A DNA stretch of 64,000 bases from NCBI RefSeq assembly GCF_003003035.1, contig NZ_PVTS01000006.1, forward strand, positions 186,001 to 250,000, read 5' to 3'. Shown here in pieces: positions 18,598 through 27,154 of this stretch (positions within the stretch are counted from its first letter, which is position 1; every line of letters starts with the position of its first letter). The notes beneath the pieces were generated by a model, which had not been told where the DNA came from, did no database searches, and saw only the letters and a list, made by a program, of their open reading frames with translations. Position numbers and translations under genes: made by a program. The DNA is from Marinilabilia salmonicolor (GTDB lineage: Bacteria; Bacteroidota; Bacteroidia; Bacteroidales; Marinilabiliaceae).

Positions 18598-18630
18598 GTC
18601 TCTCTGCATTTCGTTTCCCCTGCCCCTCTG

Positions 18631-18780
18631 CCCCTCGTTTCCGAACGAGGGGCTTTCCTTCCGTCGTCTCCTGACGACAAAACTCAGGATATCAGCACAC
18701 CGCTTTCTAAATAATTGATATCATTCGGAATTCTCGTCAGAGACAAGGGGTTGCAGCCCCCTCGATCGGAATCGAGGGGG
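18631..18780. repeat. Cluster of three perfect short hairpins
   Basis: CCCCTCGTT-tccg-AACGAGGGG (18631-18652), GTCGTC-tcct-GACGAC (18663-18678) and CCCCCTCGAT-cgga-ATCGAGGGGG (18757-18780). The first and third share sequence and a tetraloop of the same type, so they look like copies of one small palindromic unit. The gap 18544-18866 otherwise contains only the terminator. Confidence 0.8.
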
Positions 18781-18866
18781 AGAGAGCGGATTCGGACTTA
18801 TATGTGAACTTTGAGTACTTTCTTTTTATCAAGGAAAACAAAATTTCACATAACATAGAAATTGAA

Positions 18867-19385
18867 CTAATGAGATAATTCCCTCTTTAGTTCAACATAT
18901 AATGGATTAGTAGAAAGTACATAACCACCCTCTTCAATTTCCATATTAAATTCTGTTTCGATTGTCAATTTCTCTTTTATTTTTTGAGAGAGACTCACAA
19001 ATTTATTAAAACAAATTTCAGGTTCTCTTTCTGCAAACATAAAAGAAACACTTTCAACCTTTCCGGTGGATGTCGAAATACATTGTACACTACACTTGCT
19101 TTCGATAAGTTCATCAATCTCCTTCGGATTGAAAATTTCTTTGATAGAATTAATTATTAAACTTTTGGGTTTATAGTTGAATACTACAGGTTCAGGAATT
19201 TGTCCCGCAGCAGTTCTTGGACGAGGCAACTCATTAAATTCCCCATCAAAGTTTACATACTTATAAATTGTATCATTATCAAAAACAGATATCGTTTTTA
19301 TTAGTGTATCTCCTAAAAAATGACTCTGACTTTTTGTGGTAATTCCAAATATAAGAACCAGGACTATTATAATTGAAGTTCGCAT
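18867..19385 (-). CDS. Hypothetical secreted protein
   Basis: This 172-residue protein has a hydrophobic N-terminus (MRTSIIIVLVLIFGITTKSQ) that looks like a Sec signal peptide without a lipobox, so it is probably periplasmic or secreted. The mature part contains FNPKEIDELIESKCSVQCISTSTG, and VESVSFMF and ends charged; I do not recognise the family. The base composition is A+T-rich relative to the housekeeping genes. It starts 12 bases after the stop of the amber-split lipoprotein gene (19398-20879), so the two were probably one transcription unit and may act together. No function is assigned. Confidence 0.7.
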   Translation of the reverse strand: MRTSIIIVLVLIFGITTKSQSHFLGDTLIKTISVFDNDTIYKYVNFDGEFNELPRPRTAAGQIPEPVVFNYKPKSLIINSIKEIFNPKEIDELIESKCSVQCISTSTGKVESVSFMFAEREPEICFNKFVSLSQKIKEKLTIETEFNMEIEEGGYVLSTNPLYVELKRELSH

Positions 19386-19397
19386 AAATGATGTTTT

Positions 19398-20879
19398 TTA
19401 AAAACAGTTTGATATATTAATAATATGGTCTATTGCATGAGGATAGCTTAAATTCGAACTTAAAGGTGAACTATACGAGTTGGTATATTGATTAAACAAT
19501 TTAAGCCATTTTTGATAATCAGTTGAAGTTATGCTAAAAGGATTTTCCTGAAGAGATTGAATCCATCTTGTATATTGATCTTTAACCGATTGCGGCGCAG
19601 AGCTTTCATAAAATGCCATACAACAATTTGCTGCAGTAATATCCCTATACAACTTCGCCTCAAACTCAATATTAACATTTCCCGCCGCGTTATAATACTG
19701 CGAAATCCCTCCGGCATAAAAAGCATCCTGAAAAGCATGAAAAAACTCCTCTTTCAGTTTGCCTGATGAGATGGCATCATTGTTCCGAAAAGAAAAAGTT
19801 TTAGATGCGGGATCATAACCGGCAAAACCACCTAATGAACTATCCATCTTGAAATTGAATTTCTTTCCTTGAGCCACCAGTTCATTGTAGATGTATTCAT
19901 CTGAACAGACTCCTATCAACTCATCCAATGCATCCTCCAATAAAAGAGTCTGAGACGGAAGTAGCATATTGTTTAAGGCAATACTATTGGTAAGTGGTTG
20001 TAATGAAGCTGAAGGCAAATATGCTCCTCCTCCACCTCCTAAAGTCCCAAATTCGGAAGAAGGTCGGGTAAACAAAGAACTACCACCACCTGCAGAACTA
20101 AAGGCTGCTGTGAAAACATACTGATCTTCGGAATGACAAACCCTCTTGGTAGAAGAATAACCGGCATAAGAGACTTCTAAATTGTAACAATACCTTATAT
20201 GTAAAATTGTTACACTTTTCAACAGATTAGATGATTGATTTCTACTAGGCAAAAAACAATTTTTCACTTCTCCCTCCTCATACTTCCATCCATTGGCAAA
20301 ACTACCATCCAAATGATTGAAAACAATCAAACCCGAGAAATCAGCTCCACGGTAATAATAATCGATGGAATCGATGCTTCCACCCGAAGCCAGGTATTCC
20401 TGATCAGGAATTACGGTCATCATAAAGCCGCGGGTGGTTCCGGTTTCTTCGTTGGTCTGAACCACAAAGCGGGTGCGGGAAGGCAAATCTTCATCTTTAG
20501 GACCAGACTGGCCACTTTTTAAGTCACCTATGCCATTTAAGGCCTCGATGTACGCCTCTTCATCCTACACACTATAAACGGGAACCTCCACATTCCTGAT
20601 ATGCTCAATACGGCGGGTCAGGCCACTTTCCCAGTCGCCAAGCAATGGAAGAGTCTGCTTTGGGCTGCCGGTGCTCTTGGTCTGAGATTTAAACTCCATT
20701 AGAACATCTCCACCTGTCTGACTGTAAAACCAGTCACACGCCGAGGAGAGGGACTCATAGTCAGGAACCACTTCTTCCTGAGCAGGATCAACTATTAATT
20801 CATCTTGTTCACAACTGATAAAAAACACGGAAAGAAAAAAAGAACAGGCCACACCTGTGGCGGAAAGAATCTTTTTCAT
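19398..20879 (-). pseudogene. Lipoprotein gene split by an in-frame amber codon
   Basis: Two open segments in the same frame, 20879-20565 (signal peptide, FISC lipobox, then ACDWFYSQTGGDVLMEFKSQ) and the part below 20565, are separated by one TAG (20567-20565). Reading through gives a single 493-residue lipoprotein: ...NVEVPVYSV, stop, DEEAYIEALNGIGDLKSG, then SRTRFVVQTNEETGTT and RGFMMTVIPDQEYL. The lower part could restart only at a TTG (20486). The C-terminal region has LKEEFFHAFQDAFY and GNVNIEFEAKLYRD, reminiscent of a metal-dependent active site, but no HExxH is present. The continuous frame on both sides suggests a recent nonsense mutation or a sequencing error rather than an old wreck. 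A small secreted protein gene follows 12 bases downstream. Confidence 0.75.
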
Positions 20880-21269
20880 GGGTATTAGGGTTTTAATTCA
20901 ACAATAATGAGTAGTAAAATAAAGAAATTTTGAAATAAATTACAAGTTTTGGTTTTACCGATTAATTAATTTTTACCTCATCCTTTCTCTCACTGCCGCA
21001 TGAGGTAATTTTCTTCGGTCCAAATCCAATAACAGAGATTATACATAAATCTCACACCATCTGTTCTGGTAGAATTTCCCATTCCCATGAACCATCGACC
21101 AAAATTCTCTATTTTCGGCCCTTAAATTTTCAAAAACAGAGAAATCCTATCCATTTGACATTCTCCCCCAAAAGAGCAAACTTATGTCAAATTATTTTTT
21201 ACTAACAACCGAAAGCAACAAACATAAAACAACTAAACAACAACTACCTTCAACCTAAAACCCAAAACA
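20880..21269. other. Intergenic region upstream of the IS200-type transposase
   Basis: A+T-rich sequence between divergent genes. I see no supported gene. The last ~150 bases before 21270 probably include the left end of the IS200-type element, but I cannot define its boundary from one copy. Confidence 0.5.
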
Positions 21270-21900
21270 ATGGCAAATACATATCACCAAATGTATGTGC
21301 AGACTGTATTTGCAGTCAAATACAGAGATGCAGTCCTGGAAAAGAAATGGAGAGGAACCTTTTTCGGTGTTATGGGAAACCTAATCAACGAAAAAGGTTG
21401 CAAGAACATCATTGTCACCGGAGTGGAAGATCACGTGCATTGTTTTATTGGTCTCAAACCAACCTGGGCTGTTTCCGACCTGATGAAGATAGTTAAGGCA
21501 AAATCATCCAAATGGCTCAATGAAACCAATTACTTAGTTTCTGTCCATAAAGTCCCGTTTACTGCGTTACGCCATTAGCGGAAATTGCTCATTAACTCAA
21601 GTAAACTCCCCATTTCCGTTAATGGCAAGCCTTGTAAACGGAACCTTCTGAACAGAAACAGCGAACTTGAGAAACTTTACTTAGTTTATTGACGGACTCT
21701 ACTTAAGCCATCGTTTCGAATGGCAAACAGGTTTTGGATGCTTTACCTACAACCAATCTCACATCCACCGGGTTTACCGATATATCCAAAACCAGGAAGA
21801 ACATCACCGGAAAAAACAATTTCTGAAAGAATACACTCAATTACTGCAAGCTTTCAAGATAGATTATGATCCCAGATATATTTTTGATGAGTTGAAATGA
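21270..21900 (+). pseudogene. tnpA: IS200-type Y1 transposase (TnpA) interrupted by a 163-bp insertion
   Basis: The N-terminal half (MANTYHQMYVQTVFAVKYRD, with the HUH metal motif in GVEDHVHCF) runs to NETNYL at 21536. The C-terminal half resumes at 21706 with SHRFEWQTGFGCFTYNQSH and VYRYIQNQEEHH (the catalytic-tyrosine helix) and ends at TGA 21898-21900. Removing 21537-21705 (163 bp plus a 6-bp target duplication) restores a continuous 153-residue frame, the normal size for single-strand IS200/IS605-type transposases. The insertion introduces a frameshift and stops, so the copy is dead, but both halves look well preserved and the event seems recent. Confidence 0.92.
21537..21699. mobile_element. 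163-bp MITE-like element with terminal inverted repeats and 6-bp target duplication
   Basis: The element is flanked by TACTTA at 21531-21536 and 21700-21705. Its ends are imperfect inverted repeats (GTTTCTGTCCATAAAG against GAGTCCGTCAATAAAC, 11 of 16 matching). Internally CCGTTTAC (21555-21562) pairs with GTAAACGG (21634-21641), and a 15-bp stem pairs 21571-21585 with 21612-21626, so the whole unit can fold into one long hairpin. It encodes nothing recognisable and must be moved in trans. A shorter relative lies at 55161-55203. Confidence 0.88.
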
Positions 21901-21953
21901 TGTCCTATGTCCTATGTAAAATTTGATTTAATAATTACCTGATTTCCATTAAA

Positions 21954-21999
21954 GCTCCATAGGAGCGAACCATATTATAATCCTGGAATTTATTCCAGG
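21954..21999. repeat. Two small intergenic hairpins
   Basis: GCTCC-ata-GGAGC (21954-21966) and CCTGGAA-ttta-TTCCAGG (21982-21999) follow the transposase remnant. They may be debris of an intergenic palindromic repeat family. Confidence 0.55.
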
Positions 22000-22042
22000 G
22001 GATTCCGGAGGATAAAAACCAAGCCCCAATAGCCACCTACCC

Positions 22043-22075
22043 TTTGCCCCCACTTATCATATTTTGTTATCTTTG
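22043..22075 (+). promoter_or_regulatory. Predicted promoter of the dapB-lepB cluster
   Basis: TTTG (22043-22046) is followed after 21 bases by TATCTTTG (22068-22075), a good match to the Bacteroidetes consensus. The dapB ATG is 37 bases downstream. Confidence 0.6.
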
Positions 22076-22112
22076 TGTTTTGTCAATCTAGTAATCACAA
22101 AAACCTTACAAT

Positions 22113-22832
22113 ATGAAGATAGCATTGATTGGATACGGAAAAATGGGGAAAGAGATTGAAAAAATTGCTCAGTCGCGCGGTCATGAAATTGTGTCACGCA
22201 TTGACCCTGTGGCCACAGGAGAGGACTTTGGCGATGGCAATTTTGAGAAGGCAGATGTGGCCATCGAATTCACCATTCCCAAAGTTGCTTTTTCCAACTA
22301 TCAGAAATGCTTTGAGTACAACAAGCCGGTGGTTTCCGGAACTACCGGATGGCTGGATAAATTGCCCGAAATAAAAAAGGCATGTGAAAAGGACGGCCAG
22401 ACGTTCTTTTATGCCTCCAATTTTAGTGTGGGAGTAAATATCCTTTTTGAACTTAACCGTCACCTGGCGAAAATCATGAACGATCTCGACGATTATGATG
22501 TGGAGATGACTGAAGTGCACCACACCCAGAAACTGGATGCCCCCAGTGGAACTGCCATCACCCTTGCTGAAGATCTGCTGGAAAATATCGATCGGAAGAA
22601 AGAGTGGAAACTCGACAAAGGAGAAAAAGAGAGCGATCTGGTTATAAGGGCAGAACGAGAAGGCGACGTGCCGGGAATTCACACCGTAAAATACGAATCG
22701 GAAGTGGATGAAATAACTATTCATCACAGTGCCAAGTCACGTCAGGGATTCGCTCTTGGCGCGGTTCTTGCTGCGGAATTCGCAGCTAAAAACAAAGGCT
22801 TCCTGGGCATGCGCGACATGCTTAAATTCTAA
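22113..22832 (+). CDS. dapB: 4-hydroxy-tetrahydrodipicolinate reductase
   Basis: The 239-residue enzyme reduces the dipicolinate precursor in the diaminopimelate/lysine pathway. It has the N-terminal nucleotide-binding motif IGYGKMGKEI, the central VVSGTTGW, the family signature EVHHTQKLDAPSGTA with the catalytic His-His, and the C-terminal SRQGFALGAVLAAEF. It heads a cluster with two signal peptidases, a LapA-like protein and a WbqC-like protein, a gene neighbourhood common in Bacteroidetes. A short hairpin (about 22844-22872) lies between dapB and lepB without a T-run, so transcription probably continues. Confidence 0.98.
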   Translation: MKIALIGYGKMGKEIEKIAQSRGHEIVSRIDPVATGEDFGDGNFEKADVAIEFTIPKVAFSNYQKCFEYNKPVVSGTTGWLDKLPEIKKACEKDGQTFFYASNFSVGVNILFELNRHLAKIMNDLDDYDVEMTEVHHTQKLDAPSGTAITLAEDLLENIDRKKEWKLDKGEKESDLVIRAEREGDVPGIHTVKYESEVDEITIHHSAKSRQGFALGAVLAAEFAAKNKGFLGMRDMLKF

Positions 22833-22901
22833 CAATACAACACAGAGGCACAATGTCATACCGGCATTGTGTCTATGCGTTCAACAAAAACATAACCTAC
22901 A

Positions 22902-24335
22902 ATGATAAAACTGCAGAATGTAAAAAGGGCAAGTTGGATAAAATTCAGTTTAGCGGCCCTTTTATTTGTTTTATGGGTCATCTGGTTGGAGAACTTCTGG
23001 TTTTTACTGGGACTTCCTGTTATTTTTGACCTTTACATCACAAAGTTTATCCCCTGGGATGCCTGGAAAAAAACCAAGGACGGCAGCAAACCACCAGCAT
23101 GGAAAGAGTGGCTCGACGCACTGGTTTTCGCTCTGGTTGCAGTTTATCTTATCAACATCTTTTTCTTTCAGAACTACAAGATTCCAACCTCCTCGCTGGA
23201 AAAAACGCTACTGGTTGGGGACCATCTTTTTGTGAGCAAGATGAGTTATGGTCCGAGAATTCCTCAGACTCCCCTCTCCTTCCCGTTGGTTCAGAATACG
23301 TTTCCGATCATCAATACCAAATCGTACAGTGAAAAGCCACAATGGGATTACAGGCGCCTGGCAGGTTTTGGAGAGGTCGAAAGAGGAGACATCGTGGTCT
23401 TCAACTTTCCTGCAGGAGATACCGTGGCATTTCTACAGCCCAATCCATCCTACTTCAACATCATCAGACAATACGGTCAAAGCCGCCTGAGAGGATCAGA
23501 AAATGGAGACTATCAAAATCTTCCGGAATACCAGCAACGCCTGATGGAACGAAAACTGGGTGCCGATTTTGTAAAAAACAATCCCAACGATTTTGGAGAA
23601 GTAATTGGTCGTCCTGTTGACAGACGCGACAACTATGTAAAAAGATGCGTAGCACTTCCGGGCGACACCTTTAAAATCAGGAATAATCAAATTTTCATCA
23701 ACGGAGCATTGTTTGAGGAACCAGAAGGTGTTCAGCACAATTATCACATTATCACCGATGGAACCACGCTGAACAAAAAGTTTTATGAACGTTTGGATAT
23801 CAGCGATCCGGAGCGGTATGCCGGACGACAGGGCCCTTACTACTCGCTGCCTTTGACACAGTCCATGGTGGACGAAATAAAAAAGATGCCTTTCATAGAA
23901 CAGATTGCCATTGCCGAATCGGAACCTGACAGTTCCGGAATGCAGGTATTCCCCTACAGCAAAAACTTCCCCTGGAGTCGCGACAATTACGGTCCGGTTG
24001 TGATGCCTCAGAAAGGAACTACTGTTTCCATTTCGATGGAAAATATTCTTTTATATGAACGAGTAATCCGCAACTACGAAGGGAATTCACTGGAGGTAAA
24101 GAATCAGCAAATATACATAAACGGAGAACCGACTGAAGAGTACACCTTCCAGATGGATTACTATTTCATGCTGGGTGATAATCGCCACAACTCAGCCGAT
24201 TCGAGATACTGGGGGTTTGTGCCCGAGGACCACATCATCGGCAAGCCGCTTTTGGTTTGGCTCTCACTGGATAAGAACAAGTCCTTTCCGATGAATATCC
24301 GCTGGAACAGATTCTTCAAATACGCAGGAGAATAA
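22902..24335 (+). CDS. lepB: Signal peptidase I
   Basis: This 477-residue inner-membrane serine protease removes Sec and Tat signal peptides. It has N-terminal membrane segments (about 14-50 and 72-90), the nucleophile Ser98 in IPTSSLEKTL, the general base Lys247 in YVKRCVALPGD, and the box GDNRHNSADSRYWGFVP near the C-terminus. It is longer than E. coli LepB because of an insertion between the Ser and Lys motifs and another before the GDN box, as in other Bacteroidetes. It is followed by a second, smaller paralog after a single base. Both catalytic residues are intact. Confidence 0.97.
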   Translation: MIKLQNVKRASWIKFSLAALLFVLWVIWLENFWFLLGLPVIFDLYITKFIPWDAWKKTKDGSKPPAWKEWLDALVFALVAVYLINIFFFQNYKIPTSSLEKTLLVGDHLFVSKMSYGPRIPQTPLSFPLVQNTFPIINTKSYSEKPQWDYRRLAGFGEVERGDIVVFNFPAGDTVAFLQPNPSYFNIIRQYGQSRLRGSENGDYQNLPEYQQRLMERKLGADFVKNNPNDFGEVIGRPVDRRDNYVKRCVALPGDTFKIRNNQIFINGALFEEPEGVQHNYHIITDGTTLNKKFYERLDISDPERYAGRQGPYYSLPLTQSMVDEIKKMPFIEQIAIAESEPDSSGMQVFPYSKNFPWSRDNYGPVVMPQKGTTVSISMENILLYERVIRNYEGNSLEVKNQQIYINGEPTEEYTFQMDYYFMLGDNRHNSADSRYWGFVPEDHIIGKPLLVWLSLDKNKSFPMNIRWNRFFKYAGE

Positions 24336-24336
24336 A

Positions 24337-25530
24337 ATGATCCGACTGATTTACACAATAACGCTTTCAGTATTCATTATTTTTGCTGCCCTGTGGTTCC
24401 ACATCATCTGGATACCACTGGCAGCATTAATTTTGTTATGGCTCAAATGGAGATACCGACACAGGTATGCCACATTGAAAAGTGATTTTGTACGAAATCA
24501 TCCCAAGGTATTCACTACCCTGTCAGCTCTCTGGATTGCAGGGATAGGCTTAGGAATAGGACTTTTAATATATCGCTTCGGCGTGGAACTTATTTCAGTC
24601 CCTTCCGCATCCATGGAAAAAGCCATCAATCCCGGCGACTACATCATCGTCAATAAATTGATACCCGGACCGAGAAGGTTTCCTGAAGACCCGGAAAAAT
24701 ACTTCCGGATGAAGGGAACGTCGGATCTGAAAAGAGGTGATGTCATTCTTTTCAATTTTCCGGAAGGCGATACCATTCTGGAGAACAGACCCGATGAAAG
24801 CTATTACTACCTGAAGCGTCACTACAACAATTTTGACCGGCTAAGACAGATTCGCAAATGGGGCAACCTGGTTCCGTTGAAAGTCAAGAACCGTCCCCGT
24901 TTTGTAAAACGTGTTGCAGGGCTGCCCGGAGATACCATTACCATTTACAACGGAGTGCTGTTGATAAACAATCAGGAAGCCTATCTTGCCGGCACGGTCA
25001 TAAAAAAATTTCGTTGGGACAATACGGAAAAGGCTTTTAAAAAAGCTGAACAACGCAAGTGCTTTCTAAACCATTATCAACAATCCGGCAATCTCATTGT
25101 AGAGATGACCCGGGAAGCTTTTCAACAATTACCGGACAGTATCAGTCAGCATCTGAATCCTGCCTTGCTCGAAAGAAATGTTCCGGACATTCACACCTTT
25201 CCCTTTGATAAATCAACCGGCTGGAACACCGATTTCATGGGGCCGGTAATTATCCCGGGCCGGGGAACTACCATTGATGTCTCACCTGAGAACATAAATA
25301 TTTACAAACGTGCCATTACCGTTCATGAAGGGAACAGCTTATCGCTTAAAGAGGGACAGGTCTTTATTAACGGCAGGCCCCGAAAGAATTACACTTTTAA
25401 AATGGATTATTACTGGGTGATGGGTGACAACCGGCCAAAATCCTTCGACAGCCGATTTTGGGGGTTACTCCCCCAAAACCACATCATTGGAAAAATACCT
25501 GAAAAGTTTATACATTTAGGGGGAGAATGA
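24337..25530 (+). CDS. lepB: Second signal peptidase I paralog
   Basis: The 397-residue protein has membrane segments near residues 5-36 and 60-84, nucleophile Ser92 in VPSASMEKAI, base Lys191 in FVKRVAGLPGDT, and GDNRPKSFDSRFWGLLPQ at the C-terminus, so it should be active. It begins one base after the stop of the first lepB and is clearly its tandem paralog, with shorter insertions. The two may divide substrates, for example lipoprotein-rich and barrel precursors, but nothing in the sequence shows which. Its TGA stop (25528-25530) is the first phased TGA of a heptamer array. Confidence 0.95.
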   Translation: MIRLIYTITLSVFIIFAALWFHIIWIPLAALILLWLKWRYRHRYATLKSDFVRNHPKVFTTLSALWIAGIGLGIGLLIYRFGVELISVPSASMEKAINPGDYIIVNKLIPGPRRFPEDPEKYFRMKGTSDLKRGDVILFNFPEGDTILENRPDESYYYLKRHYNNFDRLRQIRKWGNLVPLKVKNRPRFVKRVAGLPGDTITIYNGVLLINNQEAYLAGTVIKKFRWDNTEKAFKKAEQRKCFLNHYQQSGNLIVEMTREAFQQLPDSISQHLNPALLERNVPDIHTFPFDKSTGWNTDFMGPVIIPGRGTTIDVSPENINIYKRAITVHEGNSLSLKEGQVFINGRPRKNYTFKMDYYWVMGDNRPKSFDSRFWGLLPQNHIIGKIPEKFIHLGGE

Positions 25531-25565
25531 GGGATGAGCAAAGAGAAATGAGTTTTAGGGTTTAG
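25524..25565 (+). repeat. Heptamer array at the second lepB stop
   Basis: The units are AGAATGA, GGGATGA, GCAAAGA, GAAATGA, GTTTTAG, GGTTTAG. The first TGA is the stop codon of the gene ending at 25530. Confidence 0.85.
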
Positions 25566-25647
25566 GTGCTCCTCTAATCACATCCAATAAATCATTCAAC
25601 CGGACACTCATGATTTACAACATAATAAACCATTAAATACCACAACC

Positions 25648-25938
25648 ATGCGCAAACAGTCATTTTCACTTTGGGGCTTTGTTATAGCGGCTCTGATACT
25701 TGTTTTCTTCTCTGTGCAGAATGCCGGTGAAGTTGCCTTTAAGTTTTTTATATGGGAACCCTACCTTCCCTTATCGGTATTGCTCATTGTGGCTTTCCTG
25801 CTGGGATTAATTGTGGGTATGATCTTCTCATTCCGTTCTTCCGGAAAAAAGAAAGAAAAATCCAAAGAAAAACCAATTGAACCTCCAAAGGAAGAAGATA
25901 TCAAACCGGAATGGACGGAAAACACTGAGAAAGAGTAA
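25648..25938 (+). CDS. LapA-domain (DUF1049) small membrane protein
   Basis: This 96-residue protein has two closely spaced membrane helices (about 8-26 and 40-63) separated by a short loop (SVQNAGEVAFKFFIWEPYLP), which is the layout of LapA/YciS-type proteins. A charged cytoplasmic tail rich in Lys, Glu and Pro follows. In proteobacteria LapA takes part in control of lipopolysaccharide assembly; whether this holds here is unknown. It lies between the signal peptidases and the WbqC-like gene, 19 bases before the latter, so the genes likely form one unit. Confidence 0.85.
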   Translation: MRKQSFSLWGFVIAALILVFFSVQNAGEVAFKFFIWEPYLPLSVLLIVAFLLGLIVGMIFSFRSSGKKKEKSKEKPIEPPKEEDIKPEWTENTEKE

Positions 25939-25957
25939 AACTGAGAAAGATTACCCT

Positions 25958-26596
25958 ATGTTGGAAACACCATTGCTTTGCCAGGCCTGCTTTGGGCCTG
26001 TGGAATATTTTGCGCAATTATCAAAGGGCAAAGCCATTATTGAGAAACATTCTCACTACACCAGACAAACATACCGGAACCGCTATAACATCATGGCGGC
26101 AAACGGTTCTTTATCCCTTACCATACCGGTGGAAAAGGAGAAAAACAGAAAGGTACATGACAAAGATATAAAAATTGCCTATCACACCCCCTGGCAACAC
26201 AACCATTGGCAATCGTTGGTCTCTGCCTATAATTCGTCTCCTTTCTTTCAGTTCTATGCCGACGAGATTGAACCTTTTTTCACAAAAAAATATTCCCGTC
26301 TTTTTGATTTCAATCTGGACTCCACAAACCTAATCTGCGATTTACTGGGAATTGATGTTGAAATCAACTTCACTGAAGAATTTGTGAACTCGCAATCAGA
26401 CGAAATACTGGACCTGAGAGAACATATCCATCCCAAAAAAACAATCAATCCTATACTCACCGGCACCTCAACAGTTCCTTACAAGCAGGTATTTGATGAG
26501 CGCCACGGGTTTCAGCCCAATCTGAGCATTCTCGATTTATTATTTAATAAAGGCCCCGAAGCGTTTTTGGTTCTTGAGGAAATGAAAGGGGAATAG
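25958..26596 (+). CDS. WbqC-like family protein
   Basis: The 212-residue protein fits the WbqC-like family (YFAQLSKGKAIIEKHSHYTRQTYRNR, SLSLTIPVEK, then WQHNHWQSLVSAYNSSPFF and the C-terminal YKQVFDERHGFQPNLSILDLLFNKGPEA). Members occur next to O-antigen/polysaccharide genes and, in Bacteroidetes, next to lepB as here; the biochemical activity is not established. An upstream ATG at 25877 in the same frame would overlap the LapA-like gene and adds 27 unconserved-looking residues, so I start at 25958. The gene ends in TAG, about 28 bases before a TGA heptamer array. Confidence 0.9.
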   Translation: MLETPLLCQACFGPVEYFAQLSKGKAIIEKHSHYTRQTYRNRYNIMAANGSLSLTIPVEKEKNRKVHDKDIKIAYHTPWQHNHWQSLVSAYNSSPFFQFYADEIEPFFTKKYSRLFDFNLDSTNLICDLLGIDVEINFTEEFVNSQSDEILDLREHIHPKKTINPILTGTSTVPYKQVFDERHGFQPNLSILDLLFNKGPEAFLVLEEMKGE

Positions 26597-26623
26597 AGTT
26601 TTGGGTTCTGTGTTGTGGAGTAA

Positions 26624-26658
26624 GTGGTGAGAAATGAGGGATGAGAGTTGAGCTATGA
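26624..26658 (+). repeat. Heptamer array downstream of the WbqC-like gene
   Basis: GTGGTGA, GAAATGA, GGGATGA, GAGTTGA, GCTATGA: five units with TGA in a constant phase, reading in the direction of the upstream gene and reaching to within 20 bases of the convergent Nudix gene's stop. Confidence 0.85.
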
Positions 26659-26676
26659 GCTTCTGCCTTCTGCCTC

Positions 26677-27138
26677 CTACCCCCTATCCTTCCCATCCAT
26701 TTTCTCCCACAGTTCCACGCCCTGATTTACAATTTCTTCATGATCAAAAGCCAGTGGGGGCAACTCCTCAAGCGGAAACCATCTGGCATCCGATGCGTCA
26801 TCAGCCCCTTTTACATCAGCAATCCCCTCCAGAGCCGATAAAAATGCCACAGTAACCGTTCGGTGACGGGGATCCCGCCCGACTTTTCCAAAAGCACCAA
26901 TCTGATGAACTTTGCCCCCTCGAAGGCCGGTCTCTTCTTCCAGTTCACGAACAGCAGTGGTCTCAATGTCTTCATCCATTTCTGCAAAACCGCCCGGCAA
27001 GGCCCACATATCCTGAAAAGGGGGTTTCTCCCGTTTAATCAATAAAAGTTTTGCTTCCTTCAGAGAACTACCTGCCAATGCGACCACATCGGCTGTGACG
27101 GCAGGACGGGGATAATCGTAACAATATTTTTGTTGCAT
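26677..27138 (-). CDS. Nudix hydrolase
   Basis: This 153-residue enzyme carries a complete Nudix box (G-F-A-E-x6-E-T-T-A-V-R-E-L-E-E-E-T-G-L, about residues 50-72) with the catalytic Glu residues intact. The N-terminus (YPRPAVTADVVAL) and the ALPGGF entry to the box resemble the ADP-ribose/NUDIX 'MutT-like' group that includes ADP-ribose pyrophosphatases. The C-terminal part has ASDARWFPLEELPPLAFDH, which is typical of this group. It is convergent with the WbqC-like gene and lies 16 bases downstream of the NlpC/P60 gene, probably co-transcribed. The substrate cannot be assigned. Confidence 0.93.
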   Translation of the reverse strand: MQQKYCYDYPRPAVTADVVALAGSSLKEAKLLLIKREKPPFQDMWALPGGFAEMDEDIETTAVRELEEETGLRGGKVHQIGAFGKVGRDPRHRTVTVAFLSALEGIADVKGADDASDARWFPLEELPPLAFDHEEIVNQGVELWEKMDGKDRG

Positions 27139-27154
27139 CAGACGAAATTATGAC

